Below are positions 53,653-61,424 of a DNA stretch of 64,000 nucleotides, piece by piece. The stretch comes from Bog-756 sp963841885 (lineage in GTDB: Bacteria > Actinomycetota > Acidimicrobiia > Acidimicrobiales > RAAP-2), in NCBI GenBank assembly GCA_963841885.1, contig CAWJEK010000021.1, positions 224,634 to 288,633 of the forward strand, written 5' to 3'. Below the pieces are notes generated by a model. It saw only the letters and a program-made list of their open reading frames with translations. It was not told the origin of the DNA and ran no database searches. Numbering within the stretch: position 1 is the stretch's first letter; each line of letters starts with the position of its first letter. The translations under genes and the position numbers were made by a program.

Positions 53653-53944
53653 CGGGTCGTCTCCTTGGCAAAATAGGCGGCTGCCTTGCGGAGGATCTCC
53701 CGCTCGACCTTGAGCTCGGCGTTCTCCTTCTTCAGGCGCTTCAGCTCGACCCGCTCGCTCTCGCTGAGTGCGCCTGGGCATGGTCTCGAACGGTCTTGGC
53801 CTGCTCTAATCGGACCCAGTTGCCGAGGGTCTTGTAGTTGATGCCGAGGTCTCGGGCGACTTCGGCCATCGATTTGTCCGTGGTCAGGACCAGCTGGACG
53901 GATTCACGCCGGAACTCTTCCGGATACTTCGAGTGGCGACCCAT
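53649..53944 (-). CDS. IS3-family transposase OrfA (apparent frameshift)
   Basis: The helix-turn-helix subunit: KYPEEFRRESVQLVLTTDK and VARDLGINYKTLGNWVRLEQAK. After DHAQAHS the frame breaks (near 53763-53768). The leucine-zipper half ERVELKRLKKENAELKVERE, ending AAAYFAKETTR, follows in the next frame. One missing base restores 98 residues. This is not the usual A-rich slippage site used by IS3 elements to make the OrfAB fusion. Confidence 0.82.
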
Positions 53945-54040
53945 CGGGCACCCCTTCCTGTGAGCCTTGGCTCACTATCGGGTGCGCGGAAACCGGGTCA
54001 ACTCCAGTTCAGATACGTAGACGGGTGCGCTAGGCACACC

Positions 54041-54054
54041 GGCACACGTGTGCC
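54041..54054. repeat. 14-base perfect palindrome GGCACACGTGTGCC
   Basis: A perfect self-complementary site just outside the right end of the IS3 element, preceded by a half-copy (GGCACACC). It is not part of a coding frame that I can support. Confidence 0.5.
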
Positions 54055-54169
54055 CCGACTGCCGGGTGTGACCCGCTCCCGGCGGTCGGGGCGCTCAGGC
54101 TCAGGCCGATAGGCGCCGATAGTCGAAGGCATCGAGTCCGGGTCACTGCACGAAGGGCGATCTCGGCGG

Positions 54170-54674
54170 ATGCCCATCAGACATGTCCTTCTAGTTGCGC
54201 TGCTGATCGCCGGATTGGCTCTTTTTGGTTGGGTGTATTGGAGCCATCACCATGCTCAAAGTGAGCTCAAGGCGGCATTGTCCCTTCCCAACGTGCAGCG
54301 GCACGAACGTGGGCACTGGGTTCGTACCAAAAGGGGCGATCCCGCATTTGGATACATACGGGAATTCACCGTGCTTTCAGCCAAGGACAAGGTGGGTGCT
54401 GCTGATCTGACCTCCACCGTTTTGGTCTGTGCCGGCCCCTTGGGTGTAGCCAGCCCGTTTACTCATGTGGTTCCTCTGGCAGAACTCCGAGACGGCACAC
54501 TCGGCGGGATGAGATCGCTCGTGACGCCCAGCAAATCTCTCGCTCAACCCGAATCAGTGCCGAGCGTTCAACCTTCAGACGCCTGTTCTCAACCTCGCTG
54601 GGGGCGGACAGGTAGTCGGACTCGCCTTAGTTGGCCGCCAAGACACGATCGATGTGTGGCAATTCAATCGCTGA
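54170..54674 (+). CDS. small membrane-anchored protein of unknown function (apparent frameshift)
   Basis: Starts at ATG 54170. It has an N-terminal membrane helix or signal anchor (RHVLLVALLIAGLALFGWVY), then a soluble part with RGHWVRTKRGDPAFGYIREFTVLSAKDK. The first frame degenerates near 54565-54572; the next frame gives LQTPVLNLAGGGQVVGLALVG and ends DTIDVWQFNR with TGA 54672-54674. With one base removed it is about 167 residues. GC content is lower than in the chromosomal part, suggesting acquired DNA. No family recognised. Confidence 0.5.
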
Positions 54675-54677
54675 TCA

Positions 54678-54977
54678 TCACTCCCGGACCCACCAAAGCC
54701 CCGGCATCCGCACCTTCGAGGGCACGTAGATCCGTCGTGTCCGCAAGTCCCCGAAATCTCCCTCGTGACTCAAAGAGGATTCGATCGGAGTCAGTTGATA
54801 TCCAGCTCGACTTTCCGCGAGGTCATTCAGCCCTGCAAGGACACTGTCCTCACCGATGAGGAAGAGCCGTTTGGCGAAGATCCAACCGTTGGGCAGAACA
54901 ACGGCAGAAGGTTCGCCTGGTCGACGACCGAGGCCGATTCCCCCTTTCGGAGAAACTGGCCCTGAATCTGGGATTCT
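54678..54977 (-). CDS. possible truncated protein next to the tRNA remnant
   Basis: An open minus-strand frame with protein-like content (PNGWIFAKRLFLIGEDSVLAGLNDL, then DLRTRRIYVPSKVRMPG). It ends 3 bases from the stop of the convergent gene. I find no good start codon; upstream the frame runs into tRNA-derived sequence, so the 5' part may have been lost. Could also be chance. Confidence 0.3.
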   Translation of the reverse strand, partial: RIPDSGPVSPKGGIGLGRRPGEPSAVVLPNGWIFAKRLFLIGEDSVLAGLNDLAESRAGYQLTPIESSLSHEGDFGDLRTRRIYVPSKVRMPGLWWVRE

Positions 54978-54980
54978 TCG

Positions 54981-55024
54981 GTGGAGGTAAGGGGATTCGA
55001 ACCCCTGACCTCTTGACTGCCAGG
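54981..55024 (-). other. tRNA 3'-half remnant (probable attachment-site scar)
   Basis: Read on the minus strand this is the end of a tRNA: loop CTGGCAG (anticodon GGC, alanine type), the 3' stem half TCAAG, variable loop AGGTC, T-arm AGGGG-TTCGAAT-CCCCT and acceptor TACCTCC plus A. The 5' half is absent: the bases before the loop do not form the stem CTTGA. Elements that integrate into tRNA genes leave such 3' halves. It does not match the tRNA-Lys at 51 kb. Confidence 0.65.
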
Positions 55025-55242
55025 CGGATCCGGGCAATTTCGCCTTCGAGCGCCTGACCAGCCAATTCGAAGTAAAAAGTCCTGTTCAAGCCAGTAATTC
55101 CTGTTCCCATTACTGTCCACCAGTAACCGCAAATGTCCGTTGTTCTCCGTCCTCGCGTGGGGATAGCGCGGGGGATGGGACCACTCGCCGAGCGCCAATT
55201 TCGGACTGGCGTCGATCACCCGTGTAACCCCGGTAATGGTGA

Positions 55243-55272
55243 TACTTGGTAGGATGGTAATTTCACCAAGTA
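55243..55272. promoter_or_regulatory. operator-like inverted repeat over the toxin-antitoxin promoter
   Basis: TACTTGGT (55243-55250) and ACCAAGTA (55265-55272) are perfect arms, 14 bases apart. The -10-like TAGGAT (55250-55255) starts inside the left arm. The antitoxin GTG/ATG region begins 16 bases on, with a GGAGG ribosome site. This is the expected place for autorepression by an AbrB-type antitoxin. Confidence 0.55.
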
Positions 55273-55287
55273 AATCGGAGGTCGCTC

Positions 55288-55524
55288 ATGGCGACGTCAG
55301 CCGAGTTTCTCGTCTCGACCAGTGGCCAGATGTCGGTGCCTGCGGCCGTGCGGCATCGGTGGGGGTTGGACAATGGAGGTCGAGTCACGGTGGTCGACCT
55401 GGGCGACGCCGTGATTCTCTTACCCCCTGGCGGACGTCAAGAGCTCCTCGCCAACGCACTGACAGCTGAACAGCATCGCCAGTTCGTCAGCGAACTCGAC
55501 GATCCCGATCTGGCGACCTCGTAG
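55288..55524 (+). CDS. AbrB/SpoVT-type antitoxin (VapB-like)
   Basis: 78 residues from ATG 55288, with CGGAGG 7 bases upstream. The swapped-hairpin DNA-binding domain reads AEFLVSTSGQMSVPAAVRHRWGLDNGGRVTVVDLGDAVILLP. The C-terminal helix (LANALTAEQHRQFVSEL) should bind the toxin. Its TAG is followed immediately by the toxin GTG. Confidence 0.8.
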   Translation: MATSAEFLVSTSGQMSVPAAVRHRWGLDNGGRVTVVDLGDAVILLPPGGRQELLANALTAEQHRQFVSELDDPDLATS

Positions 55525-55974
55525 GTGGCATCCGTCGTCGTTGACGACCACCTGCTCCGTGACGTCCTGACGGGCGAGCGAGCGCCGGATTTGGAAGGCA
55601 TTGCCTCCGACGGCATAGCGACCACCGGTCTATGGCTCTTCCGGCTTTGCGCCTCCTTTGCTGATCCCGAGGTGGCCGGCAAGCTGTCGGGACCTGTAGC
55701 CGGACTGCCACCCGATGTTCAGGACCGGTTTCGAGCGCAAGTCATCGGATTGCCCGACGAGATCGAGGTGCTTCCGATGCGCGAGCTGTCCTGGACGATG
55801 GCAGTGCTCCAACACCGTCACCGGAGCGAAGGACGCGGCATGTCCGCCGCCATGGTCGAAGCCCTTGCTGCGGCACATCAGCTCAACGCTGGCATCGCCG
55901 TGTCGACAAGTGACGTCGGGCACAATCTCAGGGACTCGGCCATCGCCGATGGCATCGCATTCCACACTCTGTAG
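55525..55974 (+). CDS. PIN-domain-like toxin (VapC-like)
   Basis: 149 residues from GTG 55525, immediately after the antitoxin stop. An N-terminal ASVVVDDHLLRDVL gives the first acidic residue(s) of a PIN fold. The C-terminal AAMVEALAAAHQLNAGIAVSTSDVGHNLRDSA resembles the conserved end (Glu, then Asp) of VapC ribonucleases. The middle is divergent and a typical second Asp is not clear, so nuclease activity is inferred from gene order and the end motifs. Confidence 0.65.
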   Translation: MASVVVDDHLLRDVLTGERAPDLEGIASDGIATTGLWLFRLCASFADPEVAGKLSGPVAGLPPDVQDRFRAQVIGLPDEIEVLPMRELSWTMAVLQHRHRSEGRGMSAAMVEALAAAHQLNAGIAVSTSDVGHNLRDSAIADGIAFHTL

Positions 55975-56243
55975 GTAGATCACGCCTTCAATGTGATTGG
56001 GCGCTCAGGCTGCGGAGGATTGCCGGCCGCTTCCCCAGGGAAGAACGACCTCGACCCGGTGTTATGGGGCAGGACGGGTCTCTTCGATGGTGGGACCATC
56101 GCCGACGAAGGTTCGGAAACATGATCTCATCGGCATAGCGCCCCACGCCCTCGGCACCCTAAGAAAGGTACGATCGCTGCTAAGCGGCACCGGATTTGCG
56201 AGCGTTCTTGTCGCTGATGCGCCGATCAGCGAGACTCTCCTGA
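55975..56243. other. intergenic region before the duplicated-domain lipoprotein
   Basis: 269 bases without a supported gene. TACGAT at 56169-56174 is a possible -10, about 70 bases before the lipoprotein start. Confidence 0.35.
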
Positions 56244-57371
56244 GTGCGCCAAACTCGTCGTTTTCTCCTGCCGTCAGCCTTCATAGTTGCGGCCATGGCT
56301 ATGGCGTCCTGCTCGTCGTCGAGCGCCCCCTCGACCACGACCACAACCTCGGCACCGGTAGGCACTAGTACCGCATGGGTGAAGGACAGCACGAACGCGT
56401 TGAACGTCTTCCTGCCCGACGAGGACAGCGTCTACTGGTTCGACGGCTACGGCACCGCAGGCGGCGCTCGTACCATCATCTCCGGGCTGGTGCCCATAGC
56501 TCGCTACTGGTCGTTCACGGCCTACCCCGTCCCGCAGAACGATCGGCGTCAGCACCTGCACGACACCCAGATCCACCAGTCCGACGGGCGATACACGCTG
56601 ACCATCGCCCAGAGCTGCGCCGGTGTTTCCGGGACCTGCATGGCCATGGGCGCCACGGACGGCGGGGTCCTCATACTCCGCCTCTACGTGCCGATCGACA
56701 TCGACGCCGCCGGTACCGGCGGCGTCCCGCTCCCCACCATTGGGTACGTCGACCGTTCGGGCAAGGCGATCTCGCTCGACCAGGCCACCGGGAATCCCGC
56801 CGTCGGCCAGGTCATCGCCAGCTACCGGGACCAGCATGGCGCGCTCCCGGCCGATTTGGCCCAGAGCTACCCACCGCCCGCGCCGGTACCCGATCCGGTG
56901 ACGAGCCCCACGCCGGTCGGTGGCATCTCGTACGGCACCGGCCCCTATGCAAATCCCGACAACATTTACGAGCACATTGCCTACACGACGACCCGAGGCA
57001 ACCTCGTGATAACCGCCAAGGCCCCCACATACCAGGCCGATTCCAACCCGAAGGCGAACGATCTGGCCCGCACCTCCGACCAGCATCCCCAGGTGCGCTA
57101 CTGGTCGCTTTGCACCACGCTGAAGGGTCGTCACACTGGTGACTGTTTGCGTGACGAACAGATCTCGATTCCATCCGGTAGCGACACCTTCACGGCGATC
57201 GTGTCTCCCACGTGTCCGGTGGTCGGCTATGTGAACTGTCTGCTTGGCGGGCCGGAGCCACTCCAAAGTTCTCTCGCTTACCGGAACCTCCTCCCGAGCG
57301 GGGCCTTCAAGCCCATTGCGTTCACCGGTCCGTACCGCATGACGGCCACATACGTGGCCCGTCCTGGCTGA
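56244..57371 (+). CDS. lipoprotein with two related domains, function unknown
   Basis: 375 residues from GTG 56244. The signal peptide ends in a lipobox (AMASC, Cys near residue 23), followed by a Ser/Thr linker. Two halves resemble each other: IARYWSFTAYPVP...LHDTQIHQSDGRYTLTIAQSC and VRYWSLCTTLKG...LRDEQISIPSGSDTFTAIVSPTC. This points to an internal duplication, with paired cysteines that may form disulfides. It has GC content closer to the chromosome than its neighbours. I do not recognise the family. Confidence 0.7.
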   Translation: MRQTRRFLLPSAFIVAAMAMASCSSSSAPSTTTTTSAPVGTSTAWVKDSTNALNVFLPDEDSVYWFDGYGTAGGARTIISGLVPIARYWSFTAYPVPQNDRRQHLHDTQIHQSDGRYTLTIAQSCAGVSGTCMAMGATDGGVLILRLYVPIDIDAAGTGGVPLPTIGYVDRSGKAISLDQATGNPAVGQVIASYRDQHGALPADLAQSYPPPAPVPDPVTSPTPVGGISYGTGPYANPDNIYEHIAYTTTRGNLVITAKAPTYQADSNPKANDLARTSDQHPQVRYWSLCTTLKGRHTGDCLRDEQISIPSGSDTFTAIVSPTCPVVGYVNCLLGGPEPLQSSLAYRNLLPSGAFKPIAFTGPYRMTATYVARPG

Positions 57372-57557
57372 ACCTCGGATATCCACAGTCCCGTGTAAGT
57401 GTTGGTCGAGGTCAGTTAGCCACTGGCAAGCGCCCCTGGACGGTAACCGCCGCAGTCCCGTCGTTCTGGGGCAGGCTCCGACCTAAAGGCGATGACCGTG
57501 GCGTGCCGATACTCGAACTGTGAAATCGGCGTGCAGCGATCTTGAAAAGCACTTGGG

Positions 57558-57773
57558 ATGACGGCGGTCGAGATTGTCGGTGGTGTCCTACTTGTCCTCG
57601 GGGGACTGGTCTGCCTCCGTGGGCATCGTCGGCTCGACGACTGGTCGTTCAGGATCTGGACAGTGCCCTCGGACTATGACGCTCCGGCTTGGTTCAGGTC
57701 GGGAAGTAGCTACATCGTCGCTGCAATCCTCTGCGCTCTAGGAGCGGGCCTCATCGTGGCCGCCTTCACCTGA
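57558..57773 (+). CDS. small two-helix membrane protein
   Basis: 71 residues from ATG 57558. Helix 1 (VEIVGGVLLVLGGLVCL), a polar loop with RRLDDWSFRIWTVPSDYDAPAWFR, then helix 2 (YIVAAILCALGAGLIVAAF). No family recognised. The stop faces that of another small membrane protein gene 21 bases away. Confidence 0.5.
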   Translation: MTAVEIVGGVLLVLGGLVCLRGHRRLDDWSFRIWTVPSDYDAPAWFRSGSSYIVAAILCALGAGLIVAAFT

Positions 57774-57794
57774 GAGTGCCCGCAGTTCCGGTGA

Positions 57795-57950
57795 TCAGGG
57801 ATACTCAATTCCCGGCGTGCTGCCCAGGTCCCAATGAAAGATTACTGCGCAGACAATGAAGCCGATCGTGAACACACAGCCTCCGATGATGATGACCGTC
57901 CAAACAATCTCGGCCTTTTTTGACGGCTTCTTCTGGTTCACAAGCTCCAC
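57795..57950 (-). CDS. 51-residue membrane protein
   Basis: A short frame from GTG 57950 to TGA 57797-57795. It has a basic N-terminus (NQKKPSKKAE), one long hydrophobic helix (VWTVIIIGGCVFTIGFIVCAVIF) and a short polar end (HWDLGSTPGIEYP). The composition is too ordered for chance. Convergent with the two-helix membrane protein gene. Confidence 0.5.
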   Translation of the reverse strand: MELVNQKKPSKKAEIVWTVIIIGGCVFTIGFIVCAVIFHWDLGSTPGIEYP

Positions 57951-58346
57951 CCCGCTCGGCGCCAATCACCCTGAAGATACCAACAGAGTTCGCCGCCAGC
58001 GTCGTGACCAGTGCCGCCGACTTCCGTCGACAAACTGCTCGTGATCGCATATGGAGTGTGCGTGAGGCGTCCTTCTCCCGGCGGCGTTATGGGGCACCCG
58101 GTTCGAAGGTTGCGCTCAGAGGCGCTAGCGAGGAACGCCTGTCCGGACTCTGAGGCCGACGGCGTCGTGGATGATCGTCCACCGCATCGTCCAGAACCCT
58201 GGTCGCGGCTTCCGGCAGATCGTGCAGCGTCAGGAGGAACCCGGTGGCGATGACCACGGCGCACGCGAGCCAAAACGACACGCCGGAGGGCCAGGACCCA
58301 CGGCGTGCCCCCGAACGAGGAGAACGATGAGGCCGACCGCGATCGG
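57951..58346. other. 396-base region before the IS21 element, no intact gene
   Basis: No complete gene is supported. On the minus strand, about 58150-58290 reads like part of a membrane protein (SFWLACAVVIATGFLLTLHDLPEAATRVLDD) that stays open to 58087 but loses its 5' end at the IS21 boundary. It may be a fragment of a gene cut by the insertion. Confidence 0.35.
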
Positions 58347-58453
58347 TGATCACCTGAACAGGCCCCACCGTGACCATCTGTTCTGGCCCCATTCGGCTCG
58401 CAGCGAGGTAGGGGTCCACCGATCGTTCGACGGCGGGCTGGAGCCTGGGACCC

Positions 58454-59986
58454 ATGCGAACGAGGTCGAAGGTGGAACTGTTCGAGGAGATCCGCAAGGC
58501 CAGCGCCGAGGCGGACGGCCCGTCCATCCGTGAGCTGTCCCGCCGGTTCGGCGTGCACCGTCGGATGGTGCGCCAAGCGCTGACGTCGGCGGTGCCGCCG
58601 CCGAGGAAGTCAGTGGCCCGACCCTCACCGTCACTCGGACGCTGGAAGCCGATCATCGACGGTTGGCTGGCCGCCGATGCGCAGATGCCGAAGAAGCAAC
58701 GCCACACGGCCCGTCGGGTGTTCCAGCGCTTGGTCGAGGAGCACGACGCCGAGGTGAGCGAGTCGACGGTCCGTCGCTACGTCGGGTCGGTGAAGAAGCG
58801 CCAGTCACTCGCTCTGCCCGATGTGTGTGTGCCCCAGCACCATCCGCTCGGCGAGGAGGCCGAGGTCGACTTCGGCCAGGTCAGCTTCTTCCTCGACGGG
58901 GAGCCGGTCGAGGGCTGGATGTTCGTGATGCGACTGTCGGCCAGCGGCAAGGGGTTCCACCGCATCTACGTGAACCAGGCCCAGGAGGTGTTCCTCGATG
59001 GACACGTGGCCGCCTTCGCCCACTTCGGCGGGGTGCCCAAGCGCATCCGCTACGACAACCTGAAGCCCGCCGTGGTCCGGGTGATGCAGGGGCGTGGCCG
59101 GATCGAGACCGACCGGTTTGTCGCCATGCGCAGCCACTACGGCTTCGAGTCCTTCTTCTGTCTGCCCGGCGTCAAGGGCGCCCACGAGAAGGGTGGCGTG
59201 GAAGGCGAGGTCGGGCGGTTCCGCCGCCGCCACCTCGTCCCGGTCCCCGACGTCATCTCGATGGAGGTGCTGAACGAGCTGGTGGCCAGAGGCGACGAGC
59301 GGGACGACCTCCGCCACATCGAGTCCCGGCGCCTCACTGTGGCCCAGCACTTCGCGTCCGAGCAGCCTCAGCTGCTGGCCCTGCCGGACGAGCCCTTCGA
59401 GGTGGAGCTCCACCTCACCTGCCGGGTCGACACCAAGGCCCGGGTGTGTGTCCGCCAGTCCTTCTACTCCGTCCCCGTCCGCTACGCGGGCCGACGGATC
59501 GACGTGCGCCTCGGGGCCGACTCCGTTCTGGCCATGGACGGGACGAACGTCGTCGCCCGGCACCCCCGGGCGCTCGGCAAAGGGGCCCAGGTACTCGACC
59601 TCGACCACTATCTGGAGGTCCTCCGCATCAAGCCCGGGGCCCTGGCCGGGGCCAGCGCGTTGGTGGCGGCCCGGAAAGCTGGCGCCTTCACCCCAATCCA
59701 CCAGCGCTTCTGGGACGGGGCGAAGAAGAAGCTCGGGGACCAGGAAGGCACCCGAGCCCTCATCGGTGTGCTGTTGCTCCACCGCACCCTGGATCCGGAC
59801 ATCGTCACCAGCGGCATGGAGCGGGCCCTCGTGACCGGCACGTTCGATCCCGAAGTGGTGGCTGTCGAGGCGAGGTGCAGCCTGGCCCGACCGGACACCG
59901 TCGAGGTCGTGCGCCCGGGACTCGCCGCCTTCGACCGACCGACGCCGAGCATCGCCCACTACGACGACCTGTTGGGGGTGGGGTGA
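58454..59986 (+). CDS. istA: IS21-family transposase IstA
   Basis: 510 residues. N-terminal helix-turn-helix (ELSRRFGVHRRMVRQAL), then the DDE core: Asp in AEVDFGQVSFFLDG, Asp in IRYDNLKPAVV, Glu in GAHEKGGVEGEVGRFRRR. The C-terminal part with VPVRYAGRRIDVRLG is typical of IstA. Complete. Its TGA overlaps the istB ATG (TGATG). Confidence 0.94.
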   Translation: MRTRSKVELFEEIRKASAEADGPSIRELSRRFGVHRRMVRQALTSAVPPPRKSVARPSPSLGRWKPIIDGWLAADAQMPKKQRHTARRVFQRLVEEHDAEVSESTVRRYVGSVKKRQSLALPDVCVPQHHPLGEEAEVDFGQVSFFLDGEPVEGWMFVMRLSASGKGFHRIYVNQAQEVFLDGHVAAFAHFGGVPKRIRYDNLKPAVVRVMQGRGRIETDRFVAMRSHYGFESFFCLPGVKGAHEKGGVEGEVGRFRRRHLVPVPDVISMEVLNELVARGDERDDLRHIESRRLTVAQHFASEQPQLLALPDEPFEVELHLTCRVDTKARVCVRQSFYSVPVRYAGRRIDVRLGADSVLAMDGTNVVARHPRALGKGAQVLDLDHYLEVLRIKPGALAGASALVAARKAGAFTPIHQRFWDGAKKKLGDQEGTRALIGVLLLHRTLDPDIVTSGMERALVTGTFDPEVVAVEARCSLARPDTVEVVRPGLAAFDRPTPSIAHYDDLLGVG

Positions 59987-60765
59987 TGGCCAAGATGACC
60001 GACACCGCAGCCGAGGCAGCAATCGGAGCGGCCACCCGGGAGCTCCACCTGCCGACGGTGCGCACTGAGTGCGTGCGCCTGGCCGAGGTGGCGGAACGCA
60101 GCCACGCCACCTACCTCGGCTACCTGGCCGAGATGCTGTCCGCCGAGGTCGACGATCGGAGCGAACGGCGCAGGCTGCGACGGGTCCACGAGGCCAAGTT
60201 CCCCCGGACCAAGCGCCTGGGCGACTTCGATCTGGCCGCCGCCCCGTCGATCAATGCGGCCACCATCGCCATGCTGGCCTCCGGCTCCTACCTGGAGACC
60301 GGGGATCCGGTGGTGTTCCTCGGCGACAGCGGCACCGGCAAGAGCCACCTGCTCATCGGACTCGGCATGGCGGCCTGTGAACAGGGCAAGGCCGTCCGCT
60401 ACGTCACCTGTGCGGCCCTCGTGAACGAACTGGTCGAGGCGGCCGACGAGCGCCGGCTGTCCCGCCTGGTCGCCCGCTATGGACGCCTCGACCTGTTGTG
60501 CCTTGACGAACTCGGCTACGTGCAGCTCGACGCTCGAGGGGCAGAGCTGATGTTCCAGATCCTCACCGAGCGGGAGGAGAAGGCCTCGGTGGCTACCGCC
60601 TCCAACCTGCCGTTCTCCGAGTGGGGTCAGGTGATCGGCGATCCCCGGTTGGTGGCGGCCATCGTCGACCGGCTCACCTTCAACGCCCACATCATCGAGA
60701 CCGGCACCGAGAGCTTCCGGCTGCGTTCGACGAAGGCCCGACGGGGGACCCGGACGAAGGGCTGA
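59986..60765 (+). CDS. istB: IS21-family helper ATPase IstB
   Basis: A 259-residue AAA+ ATPase that assembles on target DNA and recruits IstA. Walker A GDSGTGKSHLLIGLG, Walker B LLCLDELGYVQLD, sensor region SVATASNLPFSEWG, and the C-terminal DRLTFNAHIIETGTESFRLR are all present. Complete; it starts one base inside the istA stop. Confidence 0.94.
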   Translation: MAKMTDTAAEAAIGAATRELHLPTVRTECVRLAEVAERSHATYLGYLAEMLSAEVDDRSERRRLRRVHEAKFPRTKRLGDFDLAAAPSINAATIAMLASGSYLETGDPVVFLGDSGTGKSHLLIGLGMAACEQGKAVRYVTCAALVNELVEAADERRLSRLVARYGRLDLLCLDELGYVQLDARGAELMFQILTEREEKASVATASNLPFSEWGQVIGDPRLVAAIVDRLTFNAHIIETGTESFRLRSTKARRGTRTKG

Positions 60766-61335
60766 TCAGCGCACCTTCTGACAGAGCGCATTGGCTCCGG
60801 CCAGGTCGAACTCGGTGGGGTCGAAGGGGCCACCGATCCACTCGAGGTAGTCCTCGTGCTCCTCGTGGGTGGGGTCACCGACAGCCTCGAGGAAGTAGCC
60901 ATAGCCGGGGGCACCGCCGACGTCGTCCGGCGGACAGGCGTTCTCGCCATCCAGCACCACCGCGTACTTGAGGCCGAAATACGACCAGGTCAGCTCTTCG
61001 ACCATGACGTCGTGCTCCCAGCTGTCCCCGAAGTCGTATTCGAAGATGAAGCGCTTCTCGTCGCGGAGCGCCTGGAGCACGGTGACCGTTTTCTCGTCGA
61101 TCTCACCCTCCGGCCACTCGATCATGTGCATGCCATACCGCTTTCCAGAGACCTCGAAGGCGTGGAGGTGGGTGTCGTTCCATCCCATGGCGGCGATCAG
61201 CATGTAGGCCAACTTCGCCATCCGGACCGACCCGGGGACGAGCACCCGACGCCAGATCACCGGGTCGACGTCACGCAGCTGGATACGCAGCCGGAAGACG
61301 CTCTGCCCAGGGGGCTGCGGACTGTTCGACGCCAC
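60766..61335 (-). CDS. pRiA4b ORF-3-like protein carried by the IS21 element
   Basis: 189 residues from GTG 61335, with TAGTGT (61342-61347) 6 bases upstream, so it has its own leaderless promoter. Family marks: FRLRIQLRDVDPVIWRRVLVP, AMGWNDTHLHAFEVSG, YDFGDSWEHDVMVE and CPPDDVGGAPGYGYFLEAV. This family occurs on plasmids and in transposons such as IS1096 (TnpR-like), with no settled role. The gene lies inside the IS ends and abuts istB tail to tail with no gap. Confidence 0.88.
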   Translation of the reverse strand: MASNSPQPPGQSVFRLRIQLRDVDPVIWRRVLVPGSVRMAKLAYMLIAAMGWNDTHLHAFEVSGKRYGMHMIEWPEGEIDEKTVTVLQALRDEKRFIFEYDFGDSWEHDVMVEELTWSYFGLKYAVVLDGENACPPDDVGGAPGYGYFLEAVGDPTHEEHEDYLEWIGGPFDPTEFDLAGANALCQKVR

Positions 61336-61341
61336 GCCACG

Positions 61342-61347
61342 ACACTA
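61342..61347 (-). promoter_or_regulatory. leaderless -10 (TAGTGT) of the passenger gene
   Basis: TAGTGT on the minus strand, 6 bases before GTG 61335. Confidence 0.45.
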
Positions 61348-61424
61348 CGCGAGCACGGCGTTCGCCCCCGAGACCGAGGTGGGGCCAAATCAGATGATCA
61401 CAGTGGGGCCACTTTGAGTTGACA

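Larger units (their letters stand above)
52753..54006 (-). mobile_element. IS3-family insertion sequence
   Basis: About 1254 bases bounded by imperfect inverted ends. Left: TGGAGTTGACCCGGTTTCC then CGCGCAC (52753-52778). Right: GTGCGCGGAAACCGGG then TCAACTCCA (53982-54006). The ends start TG and finish CA. It carries orfA and orfB overlapping by 4 bases. No matching target duplication is seen at the flanks (GCA versus GTT), so one edge may have rearranged. Confidence 0.85.
58347..61424 (+). mobile_element. IS21-family insertion sequence with a passenger gene
   Basis: About 3.08 kb. Both ends carry the same terminal pattern in inverted orientation: TG, 12 bases, then GGCCCCAC-(C/T)-GTGA and CATCTG, and a second GGCCCCA (58361-58391 on the left; about 61378-61410 on the right). 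It contains istA, istB and, between istB and the right end, a convergent gene of the pRiA4b ORF-3 family. No target duplication is seen. Confidence 0.82.

Noticed and set aside
53649..53944. Programmed frameshift in the IS3 element
   Set aside because: The frame change is inside the orfA zipper region, needs a missing base, and lacks an A-rich slippery run. orfA and orfB are joined by a normal GTGA overlap instead.
58454..60765. A second set of overlapping long frames across istA/istB
   Set aside because: They have no domain and mirror the codon bias of the real transposase genes.
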